Assembly: GCF_018882465.1 (NCBI RefSeq)
Contig: NZ_JACVOK010000002.1
Location: 558,001 to 622,000, forward strand
Source: Polynucleobacter sp. 73C-SIWE
GTDB lineage: Bacteria; Pseudomonadota; Gammaproteobacteria; Burkholderiales; Burkholderiaceae
Direction of reading: 5' to 3'
DNA length: 64,000 bases
The notes under the pieces were generated by a model. That model searched no databases. It saw nothing but the letters and a program-made list of their open reading frames with translations, and was not told the origin of the DNA. The translations under genes were made by a program, and so were the position numbers. This document shows positions 38,441 through 47,705 of this stretch, one piece after another. Within the stretch, counting starts at the first letter, position 1, and each line of letters starts with the position of its first letter.

Positions 38441-39568
38441 ATGAGCTCGACGCCTAGCAGCCCCATTTCTTTTGATTACCCCCAGCAAGATTCCGCTGGA
38501 GTGACCTGCACTGTCCAAGCCTGGGCTAAGACGCCACCACGTCTTCACGGCGGTGAAAAAGCTGCTGTCATTGCCCGTATTAAGCAATTACTCATTGAAA
38601 AAGATGCGGCCTTGGTTGCCCACTACTACGTTGATGGTGACATTCAAGATCTAGCCATGGAGACTGGCGGCTTTGTTGCTGACTCATTGGAGATGGCGCG
38701 CTTTGGTAAAAATCACCCTGCCAAGAATCTCATTGTCGCTGGTGTGCGCTTCATGGGAGAGTCTGCCAAGATTCTCAGTCCTGAGAAGCGCGTCTTTATG
38801 CCCGACTTAGAGGCTACCTGCTCATTAGATTTGGGATGTGATGCGGCTGATTTTGCTAAGTTTCGTTCTTTGCATCCTGATCGTGTTGTAGTGGTCTACG
38901 CCAATACTAGCGCCGCAGTAAAAGCACAGGCGGACTGGATGGTCACCAGCTCATGCGCTCTGGCCATCGTGCATCAACTGAAAGTAGAGGGCAAAAAGAT
39001 TTTGTGGGCACCAGATCGTCACCTGGGTAGATATATTCAAGAGCAGACTGGTGCAGATATGTTGCTGTGGAACGGCGCCTGCATTGTGCATGATGAGTTT
39101 AAGGCTGCTGAACTAGAGATTCTGAAGGTTGCCCACCCTAACGCCATGATTTTGGTTCACCCTGAATCACCCCAAGCTGTCGTTGACTTAGCTGATGTTG
39201 TCGGCTCAACATCTGCAATGATCAAGGCTGTAGTTGAAGGCTCTGCTAGCGAATATATTGTTGCAACTGATAAAGGCATCTTGCATCGTATGCGCCAGCT
39301 AGCACCTGATAAGGTGCTCATTGAGGCACCTACCGCTGGCAATAGCGCCACCTGCAAAAGCTGCGCTCACTGCCCTTGGATGGCTATGAATGGTTTGCAC
39401 GGTATCTTAGATTGCCTTGAAAATGCCTCTGGTGAAATCTTCATTGATGAGCGGATCCGTGTTGAAGCCCTTACTTGCATCGATCGCATGCTTGACTTCA
39501 CTAAGAATCACCCCGATCTTCTTGCTAAAGCACAGCATGGTTTTGTGAAGAATATTGGTGCGGCGTAA
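38441..39568 (+). CDS. nadA: Quinolinate synthase
   Basis: 375 residues. Condenses iminoaspartate and dihydroxyacetone phosphate with a [4Fe-4S] cluster. Three conserved cysteine regions are visible: [20 protein letters not shown] and [26 protein letters not shown] and VHPESP are family blocks. Followed 50 nt later by nadC. nadB, the aspartate oxidase that supplies the substrate, is not in the window. Confidence 0.96.
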   Translation: MSSTPSSPISFDYPQQDSAGVTCTVQAWAKTPPRLHGGEKAAVIARIKQLLIEKDAALVAHYYVDGDIQDLAMETGGFVADSLEMARFGKNHPAKNLIVAGVRFMGESAKILSPEKRVFMPDLEATCSLDLGCDAADFAKFRSLHPDRVVVVYANTSAAVKAQADWMVTSSCALAIVHQLKVEGKKILWAPDRHLGRYIQEQTGADMLLWNGACIVHDEFKAAELEILKVAHPNAMILVHPESPQAVVDLADVVGSTSAMIKAVVEGSASEYIVATDKGILHRMRQLAPDKVLIEAPTAGNSATCKSCAHCPWMAMNGLHGILDCLENASGEIFIDERIRVEALTCIDRMLDFTKNHPDLLAKAQHGFVKNIGAA

Positions 39569-39618
39569 TTTCTACTGTTTATCTTTTGAATTAGTGTTAC
39601 TAAATACCTTGGCTCCCC

Positions 39619-40491
39619 ATGTTTGAATACAACGAATCTTTAGAGCAAGCACGCCAACGCAATATTCATGATGCACTCATGGAAGATATTGGCAAAGGTG
39701 ATTGGACTGCTCAGCTGGTTCCAAGCAAACCTGTACAGGCAGAACTGATAGTTCGACAAGAAGCTGTTCTTTGCGGCGTAGATTGGTTCGAAGGAACACT
39801 CAAAAGGCTCGATCCAAATGCCAAAGTGACTTGGCACTATATAGAAGGAGACCTAATGAAGCCTGATACCAAGGTCTGCAATATTGAAGCGGACTCTCAG
39901 GCCTTGCTATCCGCTGAACGTACCTGCATTAACTTTCTACAAACACTCTCTTGGACCGCAAGCATTACTCGTCAACACGTTGAGGCCATTGCCAACGTGA
40001 GCCCCAATCCCAAGGGTTGTGCTGTATTGGATACTCGCAAGACTATTCCTGGTCTACGTCAGGCTCAAAAATATGCAGTACGAGTTGGTGGTGGCCAAAA
40101 CCAACGTCTTGCTCTTTGGCATGGCATTTTGATTAAAGAAAATCATATTGCTGCTGCTGGTAGTATCACTGCGGCACTAAAAAATGCTGCCGCCCTCAAT
40201 GCAGGCGTGGATATTCAGATTGAGGTTGAGAACTTTGCTGAATTAGAAGAAGCCCTGGCTGCGGGGGCTAAAAGCATTCTGATTGACAACTTCACTACAG
40301 ATCAAATGAAACAAGCGGTCAACTTGACTGCAGGCCGCGCATTACTAGAAGCGTCCGGTGGCATTAATTTAGACCAAATGCGTGCTATTGCTGCTACTGG
40401 AGTGGATCGCATCTCTCTTGGGAAATTGACCAAGGATGTCTATGCAGTAGATTTCTCCATGAGAATATTACTGCAGCAATCCGATAATTAA
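39619..40491 (+). CDS. nadC: Nicotinate-nucleotide diphosphorylase (carboxylating)
   Basis: 290 residues. Converts quinolinate and PRPP to nicotinate mononucleotide. Family signatures: LSAERTCINFLQTLSWTAS, LDTRKTIPGLRQAQKYAVRVGGG (landmark near residues 139-161), IEVENFAELEEALAAGAKSILIDN, and EASGGINLDQMRAIAATGVDRISLG. Next step after NadA. Convergent with the hybrid kinase gene, with 4 nt between them. Confidence 0.97.
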   Translation: MFEYNESLEQARQRNIHDALMEDIGKGDWTAQLVPSKPVQAELIVRQEAVLCGVDWFEGTLKRLDPNAKVTWHYIEGDLMKPDTKVCNIEADSQALLSAERTCINFLQTLSWTASITRQHVEAIANVSPNPKGCAVLDTRKTIPGLRQAQKYAVRVGGGQNQRLALWHGILIKENHIAAAGSITAALKNAAALNAGVDIQIEVENFAELEEALAAGAKSILIDNFTTDQMKQAVNLTAGRALLEASGGINLDQMRAIAATGVDRISLGKLTKDVYAVDFSMRILLQQSDN

Positions 40492-40495
40492 TGGT

Positions 40496-42481
40496 TCAAG
40501 CCTTTTGAATATGGCGCATTAAGGTTTTAATCATCGTATCTGGATTTAAAGGTTTGGGAAGAAAATCATCCATACCAGAGCTCAATGCCTTAGCAATCTC
40601 TTTTTCGGAGACGCCTGCGCTTATACCAATAATTGGTATTGAACTTCCGCCTTCCATTGCGCGAATGCGACTGGTGGTTTCGTAACCATCCAATAGCGGC
40701 AATTGAATATCCATCAAGATCGCATCAAATTGATTTTTCCCAAACAAAGTAAGAGCTTCTATACCAGTATTAGCAACTACTACCGTTGCTTTTGCAAAAG
40801 CCAGGAATTCAGAAACCACTATTTGATTAATCTGATTATCCTCAACAAGCAGGATATTCTTTCCAGACAAATCTAGTGCAGTGAACTGAGGAGAACTTTT
40901 GTCCAGATGAGTAGACTTTGATTCAACATCCGGCAGATTGTTAGACTGCTCAGCAAGGGGGAAGTCTATTGAAAAATAAAACTCGCTTCCCACACCTTCT
41001 GAAGATTTAAACAATAATTCCGAATTCATTTGCTGCAAGAGCTCGTTAGAAATGGTCAAACCCAGGCCCGTCCCACCATAACGTCGAGATAAGGAGCTAT
41101 CCGCCTGGGAAAAGGAAGACATGACATCTTTTTGAGCATGTACGGGTATCCCGACTCCAGTATCTTGAATGAGCAAAAGAGCTCTTACATTATTGGTATC
41201 CTGAGACAAAATATTGAGCGAAAAATGAACGACGCCCTTCTCGGTAAACTTGATTGCATTACCCACCAAATTACTGATCACTTGAATCAATCGAAAACGA
41301 TCTCCCACAACAACCAAGTCTTCATCACCGATGTAATTGCAATTTAATTGGATATTTTTTAGGGTGGCGGCATCAGAAAATAACTTTTTAATATCCTCAA
41401 CAAGGGAAGATAGCTTAAATTGCCGCATCTCAAGTGTCATGAGACCCGACTCAAGCTTAGAAAAATCTAAAATATCATTTAATACCTTCATGAGAGCAAG
41501 AGATGATTCATGAATTGAATTTAAATAACTCTTTGCTTTAGTCGCATCATCCTGCTGTAAGGCAAGTGTTGTCATTCCCAAAATGCCTGTCATTGGCGTT
41601 CTCATTTCATGCGACATTTTGGCAATAAATAAAGATCTAGCCTCAAGAGCTAGCCTAGCCTGCTTCTGACCCCAGAGCAGAGAGGCTTCATACTCCTTAC
41701 GATTAGTAATTTCACGCTGAATAGAAACCCAATGGGTGATCACATTTTCATTATTACGAATTGGAGCAATATCAAGCTCAACCCAGAATTCACTTCCATT
41801 CTTTCGGTAATTGAGCACGTCTTTTCTAATAGCTTGTCCATTTTTTAAGGCAAATGTAATTTGCGCAATCGCATTGCGATCAGTCTTTGGACCATGCAAC
41901 ATTTTTGGGGTTTTTCCAAGAATCTCTTCCGCGGCATACCCTGTAAGTGATGTAAATGCTTGATTTACATAAACTACACTCATTTCTGGAATAGCTTTAG
42001 CAATAATGATGACATCATTTGCGCGTTGCATTGCTGATTCTGTGAGAGAAATTATCTCTCTCTGGTCGCGAACAATTTCCCTTACAGCATCTACTTTTCT
42101 AATTCCAGCACTTCTAGTTTTTGCGATTGTGCGCCTAATATAGGCCAATAAAAACAAGATATATGCCAAGTAAATCAAACCCAACACAATCAACACTGCA
42201 CTGATCTTTACAGTTGAGTGGGCAATATAAGCCGGTTGCACTACCAAAACTAAAAAGAAAGAAAATAAGATGGAAAAAATTCCAGGCCCATAACCAAAGA
42301 TGATCGCAATTGCTGGCACCGCTAACACATAGGTAACAAAGTACCGATCACCAAAAGAGGCATCAAAGTAAACCCGGACACCAAAGGCGATCAAAATGAT
42401 CAGAAATGCCCAAAAATAACTAAAAAAAACGGATCTGCCGTCGTTAACCGTGTTTCTTAGAAATTTAGTGATGTAATCCAT
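40496..42481 (-). CDS. Hybrid sensor histidine kinase (4TM-PAS-HisKA-HATPase-REC)
   Basis: About 661 residues from the ATG at 42481; the frame is open to a GTG at 42514 and neither start has a good Shine-Dalgarno. Four hydrophobic segments near the N terminus resemble DUF4118/KdpD-type membrane domains. A PAS domain follows whose GKTPKMLHGPKTD loop looks like LOV/BAT domains but lacks the photoactive Cys. Then come HisKA (KMSHEMRTPMTGILG), HATPase (LVGNAIKFTEKG, DTGVGI, GGTGLGL) and a receiver with LVEDN, LMDIQLP and LPKPL. It has no HPt domain. It ends the unit flhD-flhC-orf-kinase and resembles the kinase on the other side of flhDC. Confidence 0.88.
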   Translation of the reverse strand: MDYITKFLRNTVNDGRSVFFSYFWAFLIILIAFGVRVYFDASFGDRYFVTYVLAVPAIAIIFGYGPGIFSILFSFFLVLVVQPAYIAHSTVKISAVLIVLGLIYLAYILFLLAYIRRTIAKTRSAGIRKVDAVREIVRDQREIISLTESAMQRANDVIIIAKAIPEMSVVYVNQAFTSLTGYAAEEILGKTPKMLHGPKTDRNAIAQITFALKNGQAIRKDVLNYRKNGSEFWVELDIAPIRNNENVITHWVSIQREITNRKEYEASLLWGQKQARLALEARSLFIAKMSHEMRTPMTGILGMTTLALQQDDATKAKSYLNSIHESSLALMKVLNDILDFSKLESGLMTLEMRQFKLSSLVEDIKKLFSDAATLKNIQLNCNYIGDEDLVVVGDRFRLIQVISNLVGNAIKFTEKGVVHFSLNILSQDTNNVRALLLIQDTGVGIPVHAQKDVMSSFSQADSSLSRRYGGTGLGLTISNELLQQMNSELLFKSSEGVGSEFYFSIDFPLAEQSNNLPDVESKSTHLDKSSPQFTALDLSGKNILLVEDNQINQIVVSEFLAFAKATVVVANTGIEALTLFGKNQFDAILMDIQLPLLDGYETTSRIRAMEGGSSIPIIGISAGVSEKEIAKALSSGMDDFLPKPLNPDTMIKTLMRHIQKA

Positions 42482-42526
42482 AGTGTTCAATAAAGGTGCA
42501 TACCAGCAATTCACTGGATGACAGTG

Positions 42527-42853
42527 CTACCAAAGATTGAGCGGCACCAATTGTGACTCTAATTTTAACCGCACCTCTGGGCCCTTTAAAGAGGGATTCA
42601 CGTGGGTTAGCATGAGATATTCGAAGATATTGATTGTTAATTCTCGTAAATGCGAAGGAGCATGTACTTTCATATCGCGAGAAAAAACTTTCAGAATCTC
42701 TTTGGGGTCAACCTTTGAAAGACCCAGATGCACCATTTTATTGGCATCAATGGCAACAATGATGGCCTGGATCATATCGGCGCCACTCAAAAAATTAGTG
42801 TTGAATGTGACGCAGATTTTTTTTAAAACTTGCTCATCTTTATCGGAAATCAT
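42527..42853 (-). CDS. Unrecognised 108-residue protein behind flhDC
   Basis: Not recognised. Soluble, predicted mostly helical, with no signal peptide or cysteine motif. Notable parts: a hydrophobic segment with ADMIQAIIVAIDANKMVHLGL (landmark about 25-45) and HLRELTINIFEYLMLTHVNP in the second half. It sits between flhC (79 nt away) and the hybrid kinase gene (45 nt), all on the minus strand, so it may be cotranscribed with the flagellar master regulator. A small regulator or adaptor is possible but unproven. Confidence 0.6.
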   Translation of the reverse strand: MISDKDEQVLKKICVTFNTNFLSGADMIQAIIVAIDANKMVHLGLSKVDPKEILKVFSRDMKVHAPSHLRELTINIFEYLMLTHVNPSLKGPEVRLKLESQLVPLNLW

Positions 42854-42932
42854 AAGGGCTAATCTCAGCTTGAACCAAGATTAGACCTTAACACAAAGCT
42901 ACGAGACCGCCCTGAGGTGAATAGGGTTATTA

Positions 42933-43496
42933 CTAAGCTGCAAGTAAGTATTTCTTATTTTTTTGGTACTTACCAGCCCTAGATGGAACGTGGCATAAAT
43001 TACACAAGTAATCTTCATGCAAATCATAAACATCAACAATAAATTTACCCTTACAGCAAGAGCAGGCTTCTGTTTTAAGAAGTTTTTGATCTACAAAGCG
43101 AATTAATGTCCAAGCACGAATCAAACTCAATACTGGCTCATCACTGATGGGATGGTCATCGGCTTTTTCAATGCTATGGTATTGCTCCAAATACAACTGG
43201 TAAGACTTAACCAACCCCTGGATGCCGCTCAGTCCAGCATTAACCTTTAAAAAATTATAAATATTTAAAAATAATGATGAATGGATATTAGGCTGCCAAG
43301 TTAGGAACCAATCGGTTGAGAAAGGTAGCATTCCCTTTGGCGGAGATGAGCCCCTCATCTCTTTGTAGAGCTTTGTTAAGCGTTCGCGGGACAAATCTGT
43401 TTGAGACTCCAATAACTGCAGTCGAGCGCCCAATTTGATTAACTCAATAGCCAGCTGAAGCTGTTCTGCTTCGTCAATGATACTTTTAACTTTCAT
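42933..43496 (-). CDS. flhC: Flagellar master regulator subunit FlhC
   Basis: 187 residues. Part of the FlhD4C2 activator of class II flagellar promoters. The zinc site of FlhC is present as Cys145-x2-Cys148 and Cys165-x2-Cys168 (EACSCC and LCNLC). LGARLQLLESQTDLSRERLTKLYKE and SSPPKGMLPFS are typical FlhC phrases. It starts 17 nt after flhD. Confidence 0.95.
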   Translation of the reverse strand: MKVKSIIDEAEQLQLAIELIKLGARLQLLESQTDLSRERLTKLYKEMRGSSPPKGMLPFSTDWFLTWQPNIHSSLFLNIYNFLKVNAGLSGIQGLVKSYQLYLEQYHSIEKADDHPISDEPVLSLIRAWTLIRFVDQKLLKTEACSCCKGKFIVDVYDLHEDYLCNLCHVPSRAGKYQKNKKYLLAA

Positions 43497-43513
43497 CGTT
43501 TTCTCTTTTTAGA

Positions 43514-43846
43514 CTAGGCAATAGCCTGGGCTGGCTGACAAGACATCAAAATTGAGCTATGGGCAATAGCCTGGGACTGACCTTTGTGATTGCTGGTCAA
43601 CATGCCAAGCATCACTGAGTCGTCAAAGCGGAATCTGGTGAGCATCATATTGGCGCTGGCCAATTTGATTAACTGTGAATTGCTCAAGCCGCCAATTAAA
43701 TCTGCAATATCAGAATTAACGCCGAGTCTAAAGATCGCATGGGCCTTATCAGCTTTGATCATTTGCTGCGCGAGCATCAAATAATTTAAATTCGCATCCC
43801 GAATTTCATCTAAGATTGTCTCTTGAAACTTATTGACTATTTCCAC
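43514..43846 (-). CDS. flhD: Flagellar master regulator subunit FlhD
   Basis: 110 residues. Opens with a GTG behind a strong GGAGG 7 nt upstream. IRDANLNYLMLAQQMIKADKAHAIFRLGV is characteristic of FlhD (landmark near residues 15-43). The C-terminal end carries a small duplication (SQAIA and AQAIA) matching a 14-nt DNA repeat at 43517-43530 and 43562-43575. FlhD-FlhC as master regulator is the beta/enterobacterial system, rather than FleQ. Confidence 0.94.
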   Translation of the reverse strand: MEIVNKFQETILDEIRDANLNYLMLAQQMIKADKAHAIFRLGVNSDIADLIGGLSNSQLIKLASANMMLTRFRFDDSVMLGMLTSNHKGQSQAIAHSSILMSCQPAQAIA

Positions 43847-44096
43847 TTGCTAGCCTCCATTTATTGAAATTCAAACTATTTGTTGCAGGTAGTCAGTTTG
43901 CTATCTTTAAAATTTTTCTAAATAAGACGAATTCGGTACTTTTTGTAAGTAAAAATCTGACATAATCGCCTTAAATAGCAGGTTTTTCACCCTTAAACTA
44001 AGCAATTGAGTATTTGCAACCCAGGCAAAATCAGCCAAATGAATGCGTCGAAGGTCAAACTGGGGGTCTTAACCCCTTATATGGATTGATTTAGTA
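43847..44096. other. Divergent control region between flhDC and the twin-receiver kinase
   Basis: 250 bp, AT-rich. On the minus side GGAGG serves flhD. On the plus side a 5-bp GC stem (GGGGT-CTTA-ACCCC, about 44062-44075) lies just before the kinase start. No good -35/-10 pair stands out by eye on either strand; promoters for both must lie here. Confidence 0.4.
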
Positions 44097-46478
44097 ATGG
44101 ATCAGGAAGTAAATCGCCCTAACCCCCTGCAATCGAGTATCGATAGGCTATCGCAACAACGGGATGCCATCTTTCAAAGTGAGCTGATCGGCATCATTCT
44201 CACCCATCGGCAGAACATCGTTTGGGCTAATAGCTATATCCAGAAGGTCATTGGCAAGAATGATGTTGAACTTAGCCAAAACCCGATCAGCAATCTCTTT
44301 GCAAGTAAACGAGAATTTTTAAAGATTGCTAAAAACGCTTTAGTTGAGATTAACCGTGCCAATTTATTTCGCGACACAATTAGACTCAAGGACAAAAATA
44401 ACAATCCTATCTGGCTCAATGTCTCTGGACGACTTTTTGATGAATGTTCACAGGAGGTAGTGTGGATCTTAGTCAATATCACCCCACAAAAAATTGCTGA
44501 AGCGAGATTAATTGAGGCAGTTCGCGTAGCTGAGGAGACTAATAGAACAAAATCTCAGCTATTAGCAACCGTATCCCATGAAATACGCACTCCGATGAGT
44601 GCCATCATTGGCTTATCAAAGCTAGCTATGCAACATCAGGATCCAGAAACACTGATTAAGTATTTAACTAAGATCAATGAGTCATCCGAATCATTGATCA
44701 AAACTCTAGATCACTCACTCGATTTAACCAAAATTGAAAACGGAAGGCTTGACCTAGAATTTAGACCCTTCAAAATTGATGCAGTCATCGCAGATCTTCA
44801 AGGGCTGTTCAAAGGTGCCGCAGATACAAAAGGCTTATTGTTTGACTGCACATTAGATACCGCTTCTCCAATGATCTTAAATGGAGATATGCACCGCATA
44901 CGACAAGTTTTAATTAATCTCATTGGTAATGCAATTAAATTTACGGCTAAGGGTAAAGTTAAGGTCTCAGTGATTTGCCAAAAACTCGATCGAAATCAGG
45001 CAAGTGTTCATTTCATTATTGCTGACACCGGGGTCGGAATCAATGAATCCGAAATTAAAGAACTCATTAAGCCCTACAGCCAAGCTAATATTTCCATTGC
45101 TCGCATCTATGGTGGATCGGGCCTAGGACTCTTGATTAGCAATCAGATACTAGCTTTAATGGGCTCTCATCTAGTAATCAAAAGCGTGCCCAATTTAGGT
45201 TCATCATTTTCATTTACTTTGAATCTGCCTTATCTCACCAATTCAGAGGATCTAACAGAAAATGAGGCCGCTTCAAGCACTGAATCGATCGAATCTCAGC
45301 TCGTCGATATGCCCATATTAGTTGTTGAAGACAATCTCGTAGTTCAAGAGATGATTTCTGAATTCCTAAATCTATCTGGTGCACAAGTTGATGTCGCTAA
45401 TAATGGACTTGAGGCTTTGCAGTTGCTATCCAAAAAGACCTATGCGGCTGTATTGATGGATACCCAAATGCCTGTCATGGATGGTTTAACGACGGCAATT
45501 CAAATTCGTAAACATGAACATCTTAAGCATTTACCTATTATTGGTCTTAGTGCCGGCATTAGTCCGAAGGAGCGGGATGCCTGCTTATCCAGTGGTATGA
45601 ATGATTTCTTATCCAAGCCATTTAAGCCAATGCAGTTGATTGCCAACCTAAAGTCATTGATTGAAAAAACAAAATTTAATCCACTTTTATGTGGCACGAA
45701 TCTTCTTTTGGTAGATGACAATCTACTCATTCAAGATACCCTCAGGGAGTTTCTAAATCTATCTGGTGCACAAGTCGATGTCGCTAATAATGGGCTTGAG
45801 GCTTTGCAGTTGCTATCCAAAAAGACCTATGCGGCTGTATTGATGGATACCCAAATGCCTGTCATGGATGGTTTAACGACGGCAATTCAAATTCGTAAAC
45901 ATGAACATCTTAAGCATTTACCTATTATTGGTCTTAGTGCTGGCATTAGCCCGAAGGAGCGGGATGCCTGCTTATCCAGTGGTATGAATGATTATGTTGC
46001 CAAAAATACTGATACCGCAAATTTAATCAATGTCTTAGCAAATACTCTCTCGCAAAACAATGAATCCCGTAGCAGCAAGCCTGTCCAAATCGTTAATCAA
46101 ATAGAAATTGATTATTCCCAAGCTTTACCTGGCTTTAATCCTAAAGTGATCGCGACCCTCAAACAAAATAAAGTGTTTGAGCGTATCGCTTCGCTTTTTT
46201 ACCAAGAGACTAGCGATGTCATGAATGAAATAGATCAAATCATTCATAAAAATGATATTCATGCGCTACAGAAAAAGATTCACCATTTCAAGAGTTCTGC
46301 AGCAGCCATAGGCGCAGAGGAATTATTTAAAATGACGGTAGACTTTGACCATGCTATCGGAGAAATGGATAGCAGCATTGCACTGAATCAGCAATTAGGC
46401 GCAGAAAATGTGCCCTATAAACAATTCAAGAGTGCATTAATCAATGTTCGGCAGCTGATGGGTAGCATCTCATCCTAA
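44097..46478 (+). CDS. Hybrid histidine kinase with twin receiver domains and HPt
   Basis: 793 residues, no TM segment. PAS domain about 28-135; HisKA with His161 in TVSHEIRTPMSAI; HATPase with LIGNAIKFTAKG, DTGVGI and GGSGLGL; REC1 with Glu411-Asp412 and phosphoacceptor Asp455; REC2 with Asp540-Asp541 and Asp584; HPt with His729 in HHFKSS. Residues 424-503 and 553-632 are identical, and their DNA differs only at silent sites. REC1 ends in SKPF, REC2 in AKN, so REC2 keeps the Lys but not the following Pro. It is divergent from flhD (250-nt spacer). The target of the HPt is unknown; no DNA-binding regulator is adjacent. Confidence 0.92.
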   Translation: MDQEVNRPNPLQSSIDRLSQQRDAIFQSELIGIILTHRQNIVWANSYIQKVIGKNDVELSQNPISNLFASKREFLKIAKNALVEINRANLFRDTIRLKDKNNNPIWLNVSGRLFDECSQEVVWILVNITPQKIAEARLIEAVRVAEETNRTKSQLLATVSHEIRTPMSAIIGLSKLAMQHQDPETLIKYLTKINESSESLIKTLDHSLDLTKIENGRLDLEFRPFKIDAVIADLQGLFKGAADTKGLLFDCTLDTASPMILNGDMHRIRQVLINLIGNAIKFTAKGKVKVSVICQKLDRNQASVHFIIADTGVGINESEIKELIKPYSQANISIARIYGGSGLGLLISNQILALMGSHLVIKSVPNLGSSFSFTLNLPYLTNSEDLTENEAASSTESIESQLVDMPILVVEDNLVVQEMISEFLNLSGAQVDVANNGLEALQLLSKKTYAAVLMDTQMPVMDGLTTAIQIRKHEHLKHLPIIGLSAGISPKERDACLSSGMNDFLSKPFKPMQLIANLKSLIEKTKFNPLLCGTNLLLVDDNLLIQDTLREFLNLSGAQVDVANNGLEALQLLSKKTYAAVLMDTQMPVMDGLTTAIQIRKHEHLKHLPIIGLSAGISPKERDACLSSGMNDYVAKNTDTANLINVLANTLSQNNESRSSKPVQIVNQIEIDYSQALPGFNPKVIATLKQNKVFERIASLFYQETSDVMNEIDQIIHKNDIHALQKKIHHFKSSAAAIGAEELFKMTVDFDHAIGEMDSSIALNQQLGAENVPYKQFKSALINVRQLMGSISS
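45366..45606 (+). repeat. Direct repeat copy 1 inside the twin-receiver kinase gene
   Basis: 241 bp repeated at 45753-45993 (offset 387 bp, an exact number of codons) with four differences: GTT/GTC, GGA/GGG, GCC/GCT and AGT/AGC. All are silent. The two codons before it (GAATTC versus GAGTTT) add two more silent changes. Confidence 0.97.
45753..45993 (+). repeat. Direct repeat copy 2 inside the twin-receiver kinase gene
   Basis: Second copy of the 241-bp segment that encodes most of a receiver domain. The flanks of the two receivers are not alike at DNA level (VVEDNLVVQEMIS versus VDDNLLIQDTLR before, FLSKPF versus YVAKNT after), so the identical core is bounded sharply. Confidence 0.97.
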
Positions 46479-46507
46479 ACCCCTGAGATAACTGGCTTTA
46501 GCTATGG

Positions 46508-47086
46508 CTAATTTGTTAGATATAGCTTGCCGCCGCTACAGGAGTACTTCAATTCACGCACCACTGCAGATGAAATGATCTGATTGGTAGGATCGATTGC
46601 GCGCAAATTGATAATTAATTTACTCTGCAGATCTAAGTAGGTCCCAACAACAACCTGATTGGCTCCTACTTTTTGCTTGTTAGCAAGATCGATGTTTCTG
46701 GTGAGTGAGATCACGCCAGAATCACTTAAGCGTATGTCCTTGCCAAATTCCACCTGAATAACCCGCTTGCCCGGGAGGTTTGCCAAATAAGTACGCAACA
46801 TATCACTCATCACCAGAGAATTTTGCTCAGTCTTTAGAGTGTTGACATTCACAAAATCAGCCACCAGCAGGACACCGTAATAATCATTAGATTTTGGATC
46901 AAACTTAGGCAATCCATTGCTCAATTCTGTTGCCATACTTTGCATCAGATTACTCAAATCCGTTGCTTGCAGCTTATCCTCGAAAGTTAAGCATTGGTTA
47001 TCAACTCGATTTTGCGTACTTGAACAGCCTGATACTAATAAGAGCAGCGCAAGAAGAGGAACGAGTGATTTTCGGAGCATAAACAT
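46508..47086 (-). CDS. FlgO-family lipoprotein
   Basis: 192 residues with lipobox VSGC at about residue 21. The mature part shows the FlgO domain pattern: LLVADFVNVNTLKTEQNSLVMSDMLRTYL, then GVISLTRNIDLANKQKVGANQVVVGTYL (landmarks), and ends with a short Cys-containing tail. FlgO proteins are outer-membrane factors needed for flagellar stability in Vibrio. It is second of two FlgO-like genes, 10 nt after the first. An ATG two codons in is an alternative start. Confidence 0.75.
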   Translation of the reverse strand: MFMLRKSLVPLLALLLLVSGCSSTQNRVDNQCLTFEDKLQATDLSNLMQSMATELSNGLPKFDPKSNDYYGVLLVADFVNVNTLKTEQNSLVMSDMLRTYLANLPGKRVIQVEFGKDIRLSDSGVISLTRNIDLANKQKVGANQVVVGTYLDLQSKLIINLRAIDPTNQIISSAVVRELKYSCSGGKLYLTN

Positions 47087-47096
47087 TATTTTAGAA

Positions 47097-47705
47097 TTAC
47101 TTTGTCAAACTCAATATAGGCATTACTGCAGGCTGTGCAACTAAAGCATTCATTACTTGGCTCTTAGGGAAAACTACCTGGGCACTAGAGATAACGCTAC
47201 TACTATGCGCATTAATCAAGCGAACATTCAGAATAATGGAATCTGTTGTTGTTTGGTAGGTACCAGCGATGACTTCAAATGATGGCAATGCACCGGGAAG
47301 GCGCTTGGGGTCCCTACTTAAGGCAAACTCCCCACTAGGTCCGATATAGAGATCTCTTGTAAATAAGGGATCCATAATATTCCAGTTGCGTATTTGCAAT
47401 TCATGCATCAAATTGGCTGATGCCAGCTGGCCAAAAGAGGAGGTTTCATTTAAATCTTGAAGCGAAACAAAATTGGCGATCATCAATTTACTGCTTAGCG
47501 GTGACATCACCATGTTTTTTTCAAGCTGCTGAGCAATGGAGATGACGCCATCCTGAAATGATTGGGCAACATAAGGCTTTGGGGGTCCTGAATTGCCAAA
47601 ATCAAATAGCCAAGCCATCGATTGGCCGCTCATCATCGTTAGGCAAAGCCCAGCCAAAAGATGCAATCTCAAGCGCTTAGCCCTTGATAACCAGTAGTGA
47701 CTCAT
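47097..47705 (-). CDS. FlgO-like exported protein
   Basis: 202 residues. Signal peptide ends near QSMA (residue 31). FlgO-like core: KLMIANFVSLQDLNETSSFGQLASANLMHEL, then GEFALSRDPKRL and VIAGTYQTTTDSIILNVRLINAHSSSVISSA (landmarks only). It lacks a lipobox, unlike its neighbour. The pair probably arose by duplication and likely acts together at the outer membrane. Divergent from the methyltransferase gene with a 152-nt spacer. Confidence 0.7.
   Translation of the reverse strand: MSHYWLSRAKRLRLHLLAGLCLTMMSGQSMAWLFDFGNSGPPKPYVAQSFQDGVISIAQQLEKNMVMSPLSSKLMIANFVSLQDLNETSSFGQLASANLMHELQIRNWNIMDPLFTRDLYIGPSGEFALSRDPKRLPGALPSFEVIAGTYQTTTDSIILNVRLINAHSSSVISSAQVVFPKSQVMNALVAQPAVMPILSLTK

Noticed and set aside
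41850..41920. LOV photoreceptor domain in the membrane hybrid kinase
   Set aside because: The PAS loop GKTPKMLHGPKTD resembles LOV but lacks the cysteine needed to bind flavin covalently.
43517..43575. 14-nt repeat in the flhD 3' end as a possible regulatory element
   Set aside because: It lies in frame and simply gives two similar short peptides (QAIA) at the FlhD tail; noted in the feature only.
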